Origin: Nostoc sp. PCC 7107 | GTDB taxonomy: Bacteria; Cyanobacteriota; Cyanobacteriia; Cyanobacteriales; Nostocaceae | Assembly: GCF_000316625.1 (NCBI RefSeq) | Contig: NC_019676.1 | Coordinates: forward strand, 3,242,501 to 3,306,500 | Direction: 5' to 3' | Length of the DNA: 64,000 nucleotides | Shown here: positions 37,060 through 47,628 of the stretch, piece after piece | How the letters are laid out: every line of letters starts with the position of its first letter | Position numbering within the stretch: position 1 is the first letter of the stretch | Position numbers and translations under genes: made by a program | The notes under the pieces: generated by a model | Told to the model about the DNA's origin: nothing | The model's input: only the letters and a program-made list of their open reading frames with translations | The model's database searches: none

Positions 37060-37320
37060 AACCCTTGAAACGCGAATGACGATTGGCGATCGCTTAATTT
37101 AAGCAACCGATTTCAGAATTTTTGAAGCTTTGCCAATTACTTGTAACTTACCAGAAATTTTACTCTAACTAGAATTTATTTTTTATATCTTTAGGTTTGG
37201 ACAAGAAGTCAGGAGTTAGGAGTAACAATTGCCAATTCAAAATCTAAAAGGGAAGATAAGGAAGTAGTTTCTGCCTCATCTCCCATTACTGCATTTTGAG
37301 TTGAAAAATTCTGTTCAAAT

Positions 37321-37953
37321 TTATCTTTTTGGAGCAGAATTAGTACTTCCTGGTGCATTAGGTACAGCAGGAACCACACCTTCTCCAGATGGCAGTATTT
37401 GGTTAGGGTTAACAGGGATATTGGGGTCAAAATTCCCCTGTGGATTAATTTCTGGGACTGGTGCGGGTGGAACTCCAGGATTAGTGGGAATATAGGGTTC
37501 TGTTGGCAAATTAGGTTGAGAAACTGAAGGTTGATTAGGCCCTGGGATAATTCCTAAAGAAACGCGATCGCCTCCTACTTGTCGTAATAAATCTAATGTC
37601 TCAACGACATCATTATAGGTTGCAGTTCTTGAAGCATTTAACACCAAAATCCCGTTAGGATTTTGTTGGAGATATTGCCTTAGTCTCTCTGCCAATTCCT
37701 CTCGTTTTACGGGTTGTTTTTCGATGTAAGTATTACCAACAGCATCAATAGTCACAATTTGGGTACTATTTTGTCCTGCCACACTAGCCGCTGTACCTGT
37801 AGAAGCTTTGGGTAAATCAACGTTAATAGCTTGTTGGCGAGTAAATTGCAATGCTGCTAATAAAAAAAATGTCAGAATACAAAAAACAACATCAATTAAA
37901 GGGATGATTTGAATTTGTACTTCTTCAACAGGAGTATGCAGATTAACTTTCAT
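37321..37953 (-). CDS. exbD: ExbD/TolR-type biopolymer transport protein
   Basis: 210 aa from the ATG at 37953 (MKVNLHTPVEEVQIQIIPLIDVVFCILTF), preceded by AAGAAG. An in-frame extension to 38031 overlaps a heptamer repeat and is rejected. The single N-terminal helix (about 14-36) carries the conserved Asp of ExbD proteins that uses proton flow. The periplasmic domain is followed by a long Pro/Asn-rich tail (about 140-210), unusual for ExbD. It pairs with ExbB just upstream; no TonB is present in the window. Confidence 0.88.
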   Translation of the reverse strand: MKVNLHTPVEEVQIQIIPLIDVVFCILTFFLLAALQFTRQQAINVDLPKASTGTAASVAGQNSTQIVTIDAVGNTYIEKQPVKREELAERLRQYLQQNPNGILVLNASRTATYNDVVETLDLLRQVGGDRVSLGIIPGPNQPSVSQPNLPTEPYIPTNPGVPPAPVPEINPQGNFDPNIPVNPNQILPSGEGVVPAVPNAPGSTNSAPKR

Positions 37954-37980
37954 CTTCTTAGAAATTTTATTTATAGCAAA

Positions 37981-38014
37981 GTGCTGAGTTTTGAGTGCTG
38001 AGTGCTGAGTGCTG
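37981..38014. repeat. Heptameric STRR between exbB and exbD
   Basis: Five 7-bp units of GTGCTGA type (one is GTTTTGA; the last lacks one base), the reverse complement family of ACTCAGC. It lies in the exbB-exbD spacer. Confidence 0.85.
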
Positions 38015-38116
38015 TAAAGCCCTGCGGGCATGGCTGCGCTTAGAGCGGTAGCGGGGCGTTCAGCCCGTGCTGAATAATAAATTACCTCCTGCCTTCTACC
38101 TTTTAATTGCAGTTTA

Positions 38117-38869
38117 TTACTCAGAATCTAATGAATCAGTCACATTTGGTTCTTCTGGAGGTTGAGGAAATAGATTTTTAGATTTTTTTCGGGGTGGATT
38201 AACAGTTTCGCGGGAAGCTTCAGGCACAATTGATGTACTCTTACTAAATTCTGGTGGAGATTGGCGGTAGAGTAATTCCAACTCATTCCCCGCCTTGCGG
38301 AAAATTTTGACTTGGTTAACCAAAAAACTTTGAAATAGGCGATAAAATACCAAGCTAACAATCGCTACTATTAACCCTGTAGCAGTACTAATAAGGGATT
38401 CCCCAATCCCCGTAGTTACCCCAGCTGTTGATTCTGTGCCTAAATCCCCAATGCGAATTGAGCGCAAAGACTGAATCAAACCCAACACAGTACCCAACAA
38501 CCCCAAAAGTGGAGATAGTGCAATCACTGCTTCTAAAAGTTTTTCACCACGACGCATCCCGGCTAATTCGTCTTCTGCTGAGGCTTCCAGTGCTAAACGA
38601 AAAGTTTCTAAATCAACTTTTAATAAGCGTAAAGGTGCGTAGAGAAATCGCCCAATTGGCTGGTCTGTGGCTTGTTTGGCAATATCGGCTGCTATATCCC
38701 AATTTTCTTGGGCTGCGTCTAGCACACGGTTAACTGTTTCCTTTTCTTGATTTAAAATCCGCAACCAAAACCACAGACGCTCTAAAATTACACTTAAAGC
38801 CAGAATTGACAGAACTGCCAAAGGCCACATCGCTGGCCCACCCTTTTGAAACAGATCTAAAATATCCAC
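38117..38869 (-). CDS. exbB: MotA/TolQ/ExbB proton channel protein
   Basis: 250 aa. It has an N-terminal helix ([22 protein letters not shown], about 14-35), then a cytoplasmic loop, then two helices near 115-140 and 155-180 ([36 protein letters not shown]), the expected pore helices. It forms a complex with ExbD, energised by proton motive force. The C-terminal ~50 residues are charged. It lies 163 bp upstream of exbD on the same strand, with a repeat between them. Confidence 0.9.
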   Translation of the reverse strand: MDILDLFQKGGPAMWPLAVLSILALSVILERLWFWLRILNQEKETVNRVLDAAQENWDIAADIAKQATDQPIGRFLYAPLRLLKVDLETFRLALEASAEDELAGMRRGEKLLEAVIALSPLLGLLGTVLGLIQSLRSIRIGDLGTESTAGVTTGIGESLISTATGLIVAIVSLVFYRLFQSFLVNQVKIFRKAGNELELLYRQSPPEFSKSTSIVPEASRETVNPPRKKSKNLFPQPPEEPNVTDSLDSE

Positions 38870-39017
38870 TGCTTAACTTTCCTCCCTCCGTACCTAGAGC
38901 AATTATCCCAAAGCATTTTAATTCTAAAGATTAATGTGCAGTTAGAAACTTAGATAAGATAAATTTCATTGTAGAAAGAAGAAAGGAGACAAGAGGCAGA
39001 AGTTCAAATATTCATTT

Positions 39018-39052
39018 ACTCAGAACTCAGAATTCAGAACTCAGCACTCAGT
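39018..39052. repeat. Heptameric STRR array
   Basis: Five 7-bp units of ACTCAGA/ACTCAGC type, about 80 bp upstream of the methyltransferase start. Confidence 0.85.
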
Positions 39053-39132
39053 TACGTAACTTAATTTATTTCTAGACTGGCTTGCAGAAATTATGTCATA
39101 AGTAAAAAAGGCTGTTAAATGCAAATCAACTT

Positions 39133-40053
39133 ATGACCGCTGCTGTACAAAACTCTCCTAATTGGGCTGTTCACTTGGTAAACGGCATTCTGGCAATTAA
39201 GCCTCTAGCTAAAATTGCCAAGCACCAAGCCCGGCAAATGATGATTAAACGCGCTGAAAAAATTGGTGTACCTTGGACAAAAGCAGTAGAGAAACTACAA
39301 GAGCGTGATTGGTCAACTGATTTAGCCCAAGTAGAAAATCCTCAGCTTGCTTATCCAGAATATTACACCACCTCATTTCATGCTTACGACAATGGCAATC
39401 TAAGTTGGTTGGCGGCTTTTGAAGTAGAACCTGCTGCCCATGCTGTTCACGCTAAAATTTGGCCTGGTGCTGAAGCCCAAGGCGATCGCCAACTCCGCCA
39501 AAGCTATCATAATATTCTCAAGCCCCTTTTATCTCAGGAACCACGGGACATTCTAGATATAGGATGTAGTGTGGGATTAAGTACCTTTGCTTTGCAGGAA
39601 GTTTATCTCCAAGCCAAAGTTACAGGCTTAGATTTATCTCCCTATTTCCTGGCTGTTGCCAACTACCGCGCCCAGCAGCATCAAGCTAATATTAATTGGG
39701 TTCATGCCGCCGCGGAATCAACAGGGCTACCAGATAAGTCTTTTGATTTAGTTTCGCTGTTTCTCATTTGCCATGAATTACCCCAAGCACCAACCAAGCA
39801 AATTTTTGCGGAAGCGCGGCGGCTGTTGCGTCCCGGCGGTCACTTGGCAATTATGGATATGAATCCCAAATCGGAAATTTACAAAAAAATGCCAGCCTAC
39901 ATTTTGACGCTGCTCAAAAGTACTGAACCATATTTAGATGAGTACTTCTCTTTGGATATTGAGCAAGCTTTGATTGATGCAGGTTTCCAACGCCCCACAA
40001 TTACCAGCAATAGCCCGCGTCACCGGACTGTAATTGCCCAGGTGCGTGACTAA
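39133..40053 (+). CDS. Class I SAM-dependent methyltransferase
   Basis: 306 aa. The SAM-binding motif I DILDIGCSVGLSTFAL is near 137-152; motif II-like VTGLDLSPYFLAVAN and SFDLVSLFLICHELPQ follow, with RLLRPGGHLAIMDMNP at the end of the core. The N-terminal ~130 residues (including FHAYDNGNLSWLAAFEVEPA) are an added segment seen in cyanobacterial proteins. Substrate unknown. The next gene starts inside its 3' end. Confidence 0.85.
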   Translation: MTAAVQNSPNWAVHLVNGILAIKPLAKIAKHQARQMMIKRAEKIGVPWTKAVEKLQERDWSTDLAQVENPQLAYPEYYTTSFHAYDNGNLSWLAAFEVEPAAHAVHAKIWPGAEAQGDRQLRQSYHNILKPLLSQEPRDILDIGCSVGLSTFALQEVYLQAKVTGLDLSPYFLAVANYRAQQHQANINWVHAAAESTGLPDKSFDLVSLFLICHELPQAPTKQIFAEARRLLRPGGHLAIMDMNPKSEIYKKMPAYILTLLKSTEPYLDEYFSLDIEQALIDAGFQRPTITSNSPRHRTVIAQVRD

Positions 40054-41062
40054 TTTAGGCTTACTGCTGTGGGCAGCAATTCCACCACTGTTATTTTTAG
40101 GTTATTACTATTATCGTGTTGCCTTTGCTCCGGCTTTACCACGTTTGTTGTTGTTTTTTATCGCCGGAGCAATTTCTGGTGGTGTTGCCCTCGGCTTAGA
40201 ATGGGTGGCAGAAATAGCATTTAACTCCATTGTAAATTGGCAACAAATCCAGCGATCGCTTTTGGGTGCAGCCCTACGCCAAATTATAGAAATTGGGCCA
40301 GTTGAAGAAGGCTGCAAGTTAATTGCAGTTATTATCCCGACAATCTATCTTCAACGCAGGTATTGGCTACGCAGCAGTAGTATTTTGCTATTTACTATCG
40401 CGGTAGCTTTAGGTTTTACCGCCGAAGAAAACTGGGTTTACTTTTACTACGGTACAGCATCCTTTCTTGACCGGAGTATCGGTACGCTAGTTCATGCGAT
40501 GTTTTCTGCACCTTGGGGTTATGCTTTAGGCATTTATCTTGCTTCTACTCTCCGCAGAAATTGCCGCAGACAGTTGATTTTGTCAGCTTTCATTAATTCG
40601 GTAATCTGTCATGCGCTGGTGAATGTTTTATCTATTGCTTGGCGTTATTCCGCACCAGTCAACTTTCTCAGCTATGGTTTATTTCCCTTTTTATTGTGGA
40701 TGTTTTGGCGATTAGAACAATTACTGCGAAGAGGACAAAACCAACATCCAATAATCTTGATTTCTGGTCACACACCCCAACATCGTGCTTGGCAAAGAGG
40801 CTTAATAGTATTCGCCCTCATCCTTGGTGGAAATGCGATTTTTGGACTGTTTCTTTTAGCCAGAATTCTTAGCCCTTTGAGTTGGTCACAGCTTTTTTAT
40901 CCAGAAATTTGGCAATTTATCTTGAGTCGCTTTTTATTGAATTTATGTTTTGCAATTGTGGCGTGGCTCATTTATCTCTATTTACGCAATTCATTAGTCA
41001 AACCTCTGTGTAATTTTGCGCTAAACTCCGCGTACCTTTGCGTTAAACAATTGAGAATTTAG
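40046..41062 (+). CDS. PrsW-like intramembrane metalloprotease
   Basis: 338 aa from the GTG at 40046, overlapping the methyltransferase stop by 8 bases; a TTG at 40034 is the alternative. About eight hydrophobic segments. Motifs of the PrsW family: GPVEEGCKLIAVII, GFTAEENWVYFYYG and GTLVHAMFSAPWGYALG, plus FINSVICHALVNV, together carrying the Glu and His residues thought to bind Zn. PrsW in Bacillus cleaves an anti-sigma factor; the substrate here is unknown. Confidence 0.85.
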   Translation: MTNLGLLLWAAIPPLLFLGYYYYRVAFAPALPRLLLFFIAGAISGGVALGLEWVAEIAFNSIVNWQQIQRSLLGAALRQIIEIGPVEEGCKLIAVIIPTIYLQRRYWLRSSSILLFTIAVALGFTAEENWVYFYYGTASFLDRSIGTLVHAMFSAPWGYALGIYLASTLRRNCRRQLILSAFINSVICHALVNVLSIAWRYSAPVNFLSYGLFPFLLWMFWRLEQLLRRGQNQHPIILISGHTPQHRAWQRGLIVFALILGGNAIFGLFLLARILSPLSWSQLFYPEIWQFILSRFLLNLCFAIVAWLIYLYLRNSLVKPLCNFALNSAYLCVKQLRI

Positions 41063-41072
41063 TCCAACTTGC

Positions 41073-43457
41073 TCAATCACTATAACCACCTGCAATGGTA
41101 GCTACTTTCACAACTTGTTTTGGGGCTTGGATTTCTGTAAATAACTGAATTGCTTGATGAAAATACATTTGGCTGACATCAGCCTTTGCCAGTTTTTGAT
41201 AAGTTAAACCTAATTGAAAATAAGCTTGGGCTAAGTCACATTTAGCACCGATTTTATCTAAAAGTTCAATTGCTTCTGTATGATGAGCAAGAGCTAATTG
41301 ATAATCTGCTTGTTGGCGATAAATTTCTGCTAAACCATTGAGTGTTTTTGCTTTGACCTGCATATAATGACCTGCTTCAGCAAAAGTCAATGCTTGATGA
41401 AACATTTGATTAGCTTTAGAAAAATCACCTAAATTGAGATATGTTTGCCCTAAAATCTGCATAAAATAAGCAAATCTTCCCGTCTTGAGAAGTTTTTCGT
41501 TGGCAATATTTTGATATGCTACATCTGCTAAATTATATGCAGAATCACAAAAACCTAAATAAGAATTAACTAAAGCTAAACATACCGAAGCTTTTTCTGC
41601 CCAGCGATGATGCTCACTATTTTGCGCTAGGTAAATGACTCGTTGAAATAACTCTACAGCGGCTGCTAGTTCCCACAAATCTATTTTATATAGACCAATG
41701 CTTAAAAGAGAATCTACTTCCAACATTCGCAGATAGTAAACCTTATGTTTATTTTCTGAATGAGGAACAAATGATTTAAGTGCTTGTGTTGCCAGAGTGA
41801 TAGTCTTTTCTTGACAAGCGATCGCCTGATTAATTTTCCCATTTATCCAATATAAATCACCCAATATATTGTATAATTCAGTAATATTTTGTTCATCTTC
41901 AATATTATTCACCACTTGAATAATTGCAGCCAAAATAGGCTGAATTAATCCCATACGATATAAAGTACTACCAAGTGGTAAAAACTGTTGCCATTGATTA
42001 TGGCGACTCTTGAGAATAACTTTACCAGCTAACTCAAATTCATTAATTTCTATATAGTGATAATAGGCTTCCAGTGCTTGTAAAGCATCTTGAAAAGTGG
42101 CAATTTTAGGAACACTCGCTGTCCAAAATTCTGCGGCTTTGTGGTGAGTAATTTCCCACTCATCACTATTGCGTAACCGCGCGATCGCCTCGGATTGAAT
42201 GACTGGATGTAGCCAATATTCACCTTGATTGCACTCTATTAACGAGCGATTTCTCAGAGAAGCAATGATTTGACGATGTTCAGCAGGTGGAACATCCCAT
42301 AGTAAACAAAACAGTCCTGGAGAGGGAATGCTTGGTATATCTTGGTAACGATAACAACCCAAACGGCAAAGTAGGCGGTAAGCTTGGGGGTCTAGGGTTT
42401 GCAGACGATTAATTTGACTCACCGCTAAATTTTTTAAATCCGTGGCGGCTAAAGGATCAGCGTGATTTTCTTGCCAATAAAGGCACATATCACCGCCAAA
42501 ATCCTCTTGCATTGCACCGCAGAGAATACCCATTGCTTTAGCATTACCGCTGTAAGTACGATGTATTTGTTGCAAAGTACAAAGGTTAATAGTTAACCCA
42601 CGGTGACTAAAAAACTTCAGCCATGCACTTTGATCTAAACCTGGAAGCCGATAATGATGTACATTTAACCCAGGTTCACACAGGCGATCGCGGCTAGTAA
42701 TCAAAGTCACAGACTGCACCCGCGCATCAGCTAAAACCCGCAGCAATTCTACATAGTTGCGGTGCGGCGAAATCAACTTTCCTTGTTGATCTAATGCAGG
42801 TTCGAGATTGTCAATTAACACCCCCATCCGCCGATTATGGAGTTGGCGCTTGAGTCGTCCCAACGTTACCCCAAACTCTACCCCTGGTTCTTCCCCAAAG
42901 TCTTGTTTTAGCCATTCCTCGACAACTCGTTCCACCGAGGTAATATTTTGGGTTTCCTTCGCCATCAAAAGTTCTAAAACCAAGTCAAAACCCTGATTTT
43001 GCAGATATTGTTGGGCGAGAGTAGTTTTACCTAACCCTCCCTCACCTTGGATAACAATTACTTTCGCACCTTGATTTACCAGAGTATTTAGGTGAGCGAT
43101 CGCTTCTTGTCGTCCAATAAAATTAGTATCCTCTTGTTGTGGAACAGTTTGTGGCGGCGATGGTAAGTTATCAATCACACCTGAAATAGCCGCAGTTTTT
43201 CTCAGAACCCGTTCTAAAGTAGCGCGACAGTTACTTTTAGTAATCTTCTCTCGCAATACCTGAGACAACAACTTCCATAACTGTGAACTAACATCCTTAA
43301 CATGACCTTCCGTACAACCGTAAGCATGGGCAATATCTAAATATTTTCTCCCCAACCACACCTGCCCAAGAATAACTTTTTGCAAATCGCTCAACCGTTC
43401 CCCGGTCTGAGCAGGAATTATGGTTTCTAACCATGCTAATGCTGCTTCAGCGTCCAT
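41073..43457 (-). CDS. NB-ARC ATPase with N-terminal HTH and C-terminal TPRs
   Basis: 794 aa. The N-terminus (about 1-90) is a small helical domain with an HTH-like segment (LGRKYLDIAHAYGCTEGHVKDVSSQL). The ATPase has Walker A GEGGLGKTTLAQ near 139-150 and a Walker B-like MGVLIDNLEPAL near 214-225, followed by a winged-helix-like part. The C-terminal half (about 440-790) has TPR repeats. This STAND layout suits a signal-triggered oligomerising regulator or defence sensor; the trigger is unknown. There is no fused nuclease or TIR domain. Confidence 0.85.
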   Translation of the reverse strand: MDAEAALAWLETIIPAQTGERLSDLQKVILGQVWLGRKYLDIAHAYGCTEGHVKDVSSQLWKLLSQVLREKITKSNCRATLERVLRKTAAISGVIDNLPSPPQTVPQQEDTNFIGRQEAIAHLNTLVNQGAKVIVIQGEGGLGKTTLAQQYLQNQGFDLVLELLMAKETQNITSVERVVEEWLKQDFGEEPGVEFGVTLGRLKRQLHNRRMGVLIDNLEPALDQQGKLISPHRNYVELLRVLADARVQSVTLITSRDRLCEPGLNVHHYRLPGLDQSAWLKFFSHRGLTINLCTLQQIHRTYSGNAKAMGILCGAMQEDFGGDMCLYWQENHADPLAATDLKNLAVSQINRLQTLDPQAYRLLCRLGCYRYQDIPSIPSPGLFCLLWDVPPAEHRQIIASLRNRSLIECNQGEYWLHPVIQSEAIARLRNSDEWEITHHKAAEFWTASVPKIATFQDALQALEAYYHYIEINEFELAGKVILKSRHNQWQQFLPLGSTLYRMGLIQPILAAIIQVVNNIEDEQNITELYNILGDLYWINGKINQAIACQEKTITLATQALKSFVPHSENKHKVYYLRMLEVDSLLSIGLYKIDLWELAAAVELFQRVIYLAQNSEHHRWAEKASVCLALVNSYLGFCDSAYNLADVAYQNIANEKLLKTGRFAYFMQILGQTYLNLGDFSKANQMFHQALTFAEAGHYMQVKAKTLNGLAEIYRQQADYQLALAHHTEAIELLDKIGAKCDLAQAYFQLGLTYQKLAKADVSQMYFHQAIQLFTEIQAPKQVVKVATIAGGYSD

Positions 43458-43712
43458 TGTGTAACGACAAGGTTAGTTAGGTTCTAGAACTATAGATTAA
43501 TCTACAGTTTCTACACCCCAATTTTCGGATAAGATTCTATGAATCCGGCTTTTTCCCCGACTTTTTCCTAGTTCATTTAGTTAATTTGTATATCCGAAAA
43601 TATCTCTTTTGCCTAGCCTGACGACTGAAAATACTGCTTCACAGAAGCCAGATCCACGTAGCGGCTCGCAGGAAAGCCTATTGTCTCCTGCGAGGTACTT
43701 TTATCAAGCTAC

Positions 43713-44267
43713 TCAGTCGTGAACTTTGCCATCAGGCATCATTGTTCCTGCCAATTCGGTTCTCCGCATATTGGCCTCGTAGATATCTGCGCCTCTTAAA
43801 TCTGCTTGATCTAGATCAGCTCCGTCTAGGTCTGCCTTACGGAGCTTTGCCCCCTTTAAGTTAGCTCCAGTCAGATCCGCTCCCCTAAGATCAGCTCCAG
43901 TAAGATTCGTCTTACCTAAGTTTGCTCCCTTCAAGTTAGCTCCACCTAGTTTGACATAGCTCAAATCTGCACCACTTAGATTTGCGTTAGTTAAGTCTGC
44001 GCCACTCAGGTCTGCACCAACCATTTCTGCACTAGTTAAGCACACTTCAATCATTCGCGCATCAGCAAGGGTTGCCTGATTCAATTTCGCTTGACTAATA
44101 TGTGCATGAGTCAGATTCGCTCCCTTTAAGTTTGCACCAATCAAGTGCGCTCCCTCTAGGTGTGCGCCAATCAAATTTGCATTAGTCAGGCAGACCTGAA
44201 CTAAGTTGACGTTACTAAAGTCCCTTTCTCCTGCTGCATAACGGCTCAAAAGTTCTTGATTATCCAT
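43713..44267 (-). CDS. Pentapeptide-repeat protein
   Basis: 184 aa. From residue ~19 to 175 the sequence is almost wholly A(D/N)LXX repeats (for example GADLSGADLTNANLSGADL, NLKGANLGKTNLTGADLRG), forming a right-handed quadrilateral beta helix. No enzyme motif. Family members have diverse or unknown roles. The N-terminal ~18 residues cap the helix. Confidence 0.92.
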   Translation of the reverse strand: MDNQELLSRYAAGERDFSNVNLVQVCLTNANLIGAHLEGAHLIGANLKGANLTHAHISQAKLNQATLADARMIEVCLTSAEMVGADLSGADLTNANLSGADLSYVKLGGANLKGANLGKTNLTGADLRGADLTGANLKGAKLRKADLDGADLDQADLRGADIYEANMRRTELAGTMMPDGKVHD

Positions 44268-44525
44268 AAAAAAAATAAATTTTTGGTTTTTTAAAGTTAA
44301 GTAAATCTTATCATTTAAATTATCAGCTTACTGTTAACTAATGTAAATAATTCTCAATTATGGACAAAACAGTATATTTTGTTGTGAAATGCGATCGCCA
44401 AGCAAAGACGACTTTTTTACCTACCTCTTGCAACAGCATCAGATAAAACTGCCGACTTTCACCGACTGACAAAAGAAAGGGCGATCGCTTAGGCTATTGG
44501 GCGTAGAGTAGAAAGTATAAAAAAT

Positions 44526-45455
44526 ATGGTTAACATTACCAGCCCACCAATAGAAGATTTAGCAGCCCAAAGCTATGCCAGCCCTAACTATTGGCAAACA
44601 CAACACCGTCTAAGTTCACTAATAGATAACTACGTAGCTGTCGAAAAATTACATGACCGCATACAAGATTTATCGATACAATTTACTAACCCTCAGCCGC
44701 GTCCTTGGAAACCCATTGATTGGCAAGCCATCAACCGTAATCAAATCATCGGTATAGCACCAGAAGTATTTTTATCTATTTTGATAGGTGCAATGGATAC
44801 AGAAGCACCTATTCGCGGTTACACCCAAACCAGTCGCCAGTATTTAGAAAAATTACATCCTCAGATGGCGCGGTTTGTTGGTGGAACAGTGAATGAAGAC
44901 GGCGAACTCCAAGAAATTGGTTTGTGGGAAAAAGAAGAACGCCAGCACACACCTGCATTATTAAAGGTTTACACCCAACTAACAGGTGAAAAAATCATCC
45001 CCAAACACCGTACTGTGAGAGGCTACCTCCCCACCGATGACCCCCAAGAAGACTTATATCGCCACGGTTTACATCGCGTAGCCACAGAATATGGTGCAAC
45101 CTGTCTTTACTTGTGGATGATGGCGCACACAACCGGCGCACTCTACGACGTTCTAGAAGAACTCGCCAAAGACGAAATCAACCACATGACCAAATTCTGG
45201 GGCTTTGGAGTCTGGGCTTACCCCAACACAGGATTCCTTCGTATCACCAAAACCCTAATTAAAACCCGTTCCCAAAACTATCAACGTAACAACCTCATGC
45301 GTACTCTGCGCCGCATGATGAATACACTCAACTGGAACGCCTGGACACTCACCAACAAAACCACCCTTCTTTACACCTTCACCCGCACCATGCACCACCT
45401 CTGGAAATGGCACAACACCCTTACCCCAGAGTATTTAGAGAACCTTTTGAAATAA
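44526..45455 (+). CDS. Ferritin-like diiron-domain protein
   Basis: 309 aa. Two Glu-x-x-His-type sites are visible: EKEERQHTPALLKVY and ELAKDEINHMTKFWGF, in helices that fit a four-helix ferritin-like bundle, with a preceding Glu in GAMDTEAPIRG. Acyl-ACP desaturases have the same spacing, so fatty-acid or other oxidase activity is possible; the substrate is unknown. No membrane helix. The next gene, uppS, lies 65 bp downstream on the same strand. Confidence 0.78.
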   Translation: MVNITSPPIEDLAAQSYASPNYWQTQHRLSSLIDNYVAVEKLHDRIQDLSIQFTNPQPRPWKPIDWQAINRNQIIGIAPEVFLSILIGAMDTEAPIRGYTQTSRQYLEKLHPQMARFVGGTVNEDGELQEIGLWEKEERQHTPALLKVYTQLTGEKIIPKHRTVRGYLPTDDPQEDLYRHGLHRVATEYGATCLYLWMMAHTTGALYDVLEELAKDEINHMTKFWGFGVWAYPNTGFLRITKTLIKTRSQNYQRNNLMRTLRRMMNTLNWNAWTLTNKTTLLYTFTRTMHHLWKWHNTLTPEYLENLLK

Positions 45456-45520
45456 TAATCATCTTTCGCGCCCTTCTTTGCGCGAACCCTGAATAAATCC
45501 CCTCATCAACATTAAAAACC

Positions 45521-46264
45521 ATGAATTTCCCCCACGACCTCAACCCCGAAAAAATCCCCCAACACGTAGCCGTCATTATGGATGGTAACGGTAGATGGGC
45601 AACCAGCCGAGGACTACCCCGCATAGCCGGACATCGCCAAGGGGCAAAAACCCTCAAACAACTATTACGTTACTGCAAAGATTGGGGAATTAAAGCCCTC
45701 ACCGCCTACGCCTTCTCTACCGAAAATTGGCAACGTCCCATTGAAGAAGTAGACTTTCTTATGCGCTTAATTGAGCGATTTCTGCGCCGGGAATTAGCGC
45801 AAATGCACCAAGAAGGCATCAAAATTTCCTTTATTGGTGATTTATCAGCCTTACCTCCATCTCTGCAAAAACAAATAGCGCATTCAATGATAGAGACATC
45901 CAATAATCAAGCAATTCATTTTACCCTTGCTGTCAATTACGGTAGCCGCAACGAAATTACTAGAGCCTGTCGTCAAGTAGCAGAACTCGTGGAACAAGGC
46001 AAAATCAATGCAGCCGCAGTTAATGAAACCCTGATAGAACAACACCTCTACACAGTAGACACTCCCGCACCCGATTTACTGATTCGGACTAGTGGAGAGA
46101 TGCGGTTGAGTAATTTTCTACTGTGGCAAATGGCGTATACAGAGATGTACTTTGCTGATGTTCTCTGGCCTGATTTTGATCAAGAAGCGTTTCATCAGGC
46201 TTTGTTGAGTTACCAACAACGCGATCGCCGTTTTGGTAAAGTCAAACCTCTATTTTCAGCCTAA
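45521..46264 (+). CDS. uppS: Isoprenyl (undecaprenyl) diphosphate synthase
   Basis: 247 aa, normal length. UppS condenses isopentenyl diphosphate onto farnesyl diphosphate to give the cis-polyprenyl carrier for peptidoglycan. Motifs: [17 protein letters not shown] at 15-31 with catalytic Asp21, [39 protein letters not shown] and [15 protein letters not shown]. All conserved residues are present. In cyanobacteria the product may also be a different length; the symbol follows the family. Confidence 0.95.
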   Translation: MNFPHDLNPEKIPQHVAVIMDGNGRWATSRGLPRIAGHRQGAKTLKQLLRYCKDWGIKALTAYAFSTENWQRPIEEVDFLMRLIERFLRRELAQMHQEGIKISFIGDLSALPPSLQKQIAHSMIETSNNQAIHFTLAVNYGSRNEITRACRQVAELVEQGKINAAAVNETLIEQHLYTVDTPAPDLLIRTSGEMRLSNFLLWQMAYTEMYFADVLWPDFDQEAFHQALLSYQQRDRRFGKVKPLFSA

Positions 46265-46719
46265 CACCCAAGTGCGATCGCTGCCTTGACTTTTGCCAAT
46301 GTTCCTTGTTCCAAAAGGGTAAGCAATTACGTGCTAGAAGTCTAGCAAATCAAAATTGTCGGGTGTATGCAACATAACGTGTAGGGGGATTGGGGTAAAA
46401 TAATTGCGATCGCCCTCACCAAAACTCAGCAAGCATTAGTTTTCTAAAGAACTAATTCTGCAAATACTTTGCCAGCAATCCCTTACCCTCATCTAGAACC
46501 ACTAACGCCAAGAAAGTTAGTTATTGCCTTAATAAAAACCTCTTGTTGGTTTCTGACAGCAGTAAATGTTAAGTAGGGTGTGTTACAGCTTTAGCACCGA
46601 CGAATCTAGCGTAGCTTTCCCAAATTACGTTACTCTCCCATTTGAGTTTTTTGTTGATGCTCGCTTAACTTTTAAGACAGTTGCTAAAGTATTTTTATTG
46701 TTACTTTATCAATAACCTC
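46265..46719. other. Non-coding region before the CRISPR island
   Basis: About 455 bp between uppS and the first membrane protein of the island. I see no gene, terminator or repeat that I can support. Confidence 0.5.
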
Positions 46720-47265
46720 TTATCTATCTTCATAAATAAAAGTAGAAAGAATAGCAAAAATGTCAGAAATCAGGCGAAGGGGACTGGTGGATACAGAATA
46801 CCACCTATATGTGTTTAGTAAGTCCCAGTGATTTTTTTGTAATACCTGACTATCACCATAAGTATAGATAATAATGGGACTTCTCTGTCTTTTTGCTTCA
46901 TTAAATACGGCTTCAAAGTAATTAAAATCATTTCCAACTCCTAAAATTATAAGACTTCCATGATTTATATTACTGATTTGCATAATATTAGTATTAGGAA
47001 TTAATATAGGTTCTACTTTTTTAAATAAAGGATTCTTTTGAATTTCTGCAAATTCAGCACTCATATCCCTATTACATTTATTGGGTGGGTCGAATATCTT
47101 AATTTTTCTCTCCAAATTTTTAAATAATATTCTTTCTCGCTTAAAGATAATATCGAGAAATTTGTAAGTGGTAAATGAACCAACAGCTATTGAAGAAAAG
47201 ATTGTTAAAATACCAATTAACAAATCAAGATTACTTAGATTTTGATAAATTGTTTGCCCATTCAT
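46720..47265 (-). CDS. Membrane-anchored alpha/beta protein, left flank of the type III operon
   Basis: 181 aa. One membrane helix at about 14-36 (LDLLIGILTIFSSIAVGSF), a basic linker, then a C-terminal domain (about 55-176) with strand-helix patterning: GSLIILGVGNDFNYFEAVF, PIIIYTYG, and NTYRWYSVSTSPLRLISDIF. By eye this domain matches in order the C-terminal domain of the 270-aa protein at 56675-57487. I do not recognise a named family. It is divergent from cas10, so it may share a promoter region with it. Effector or sensor role is inference. Confidence 0.65.
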   Translation of the reverse strand: MNGQTIYQNLSNLDLLIGILTIFSSIAVGSFTTYKFLDIIFKRERILFKNLERKIKIFDPPNKCNRDMSAEFAEIQKNPLFKKVEPILIPNTNIMQISNINHGSLIILGVGNDFNYFEAVFNEAKRQRSPIIIYTYGDSQVLQKNHWDLLNTYRWYSVSTSPLRLISDIFAILSTFIYEDR

Positions 47266-47628
47266 ACTCTTTATTCGACTAAAAAGTGTATTTGGTACCT
47301 GAGTCTCATCCAGCTAATTAGTAAATTAAAGCATAAAGACTTTATCAGTATAAATTTAATAATATCTGCTTTACATATAGCGATATAAAGTATCAATAGA
47401 ATATATAAATTAACATTCATTCCTATAAGTTGATTGATTTTTATCAGAGAAAAATATTTGTAACTCACTAGGGGCAAAACATAAAATATTTTCATTTTGA
47501 CTGGAAACTCAGTATGAGTTAGTGTAGATACTTAAAAGATAAAAATATTACCTACTAACAAAGTCTATCGGATTGCAAAATAAGTACTGACAGGTAGTTA
47601 ATAACCTCTAAATGCCTGATTTAACAAC
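47266..47628. other. AT-rich divergent promoter region of cas10
   Basis: About 360 bp between the membrane protein and cas10. A hydrophobic AT-rich frame within (47271-47495) is not called. It probably carries the operon promoter, but I cannot pick out -35/-10 boxes with confidence. Confidence 0.45.

Noticed and set aside
47271-47495. 74-aa minus-strand hydrophobic frame just before the 181-aa membrane protein
   Set aside because: Ile/Leu/Tyr-rich translation of very AT-rich DNA, no ribosome binding site; could be real if conserved, but I cannot support it.
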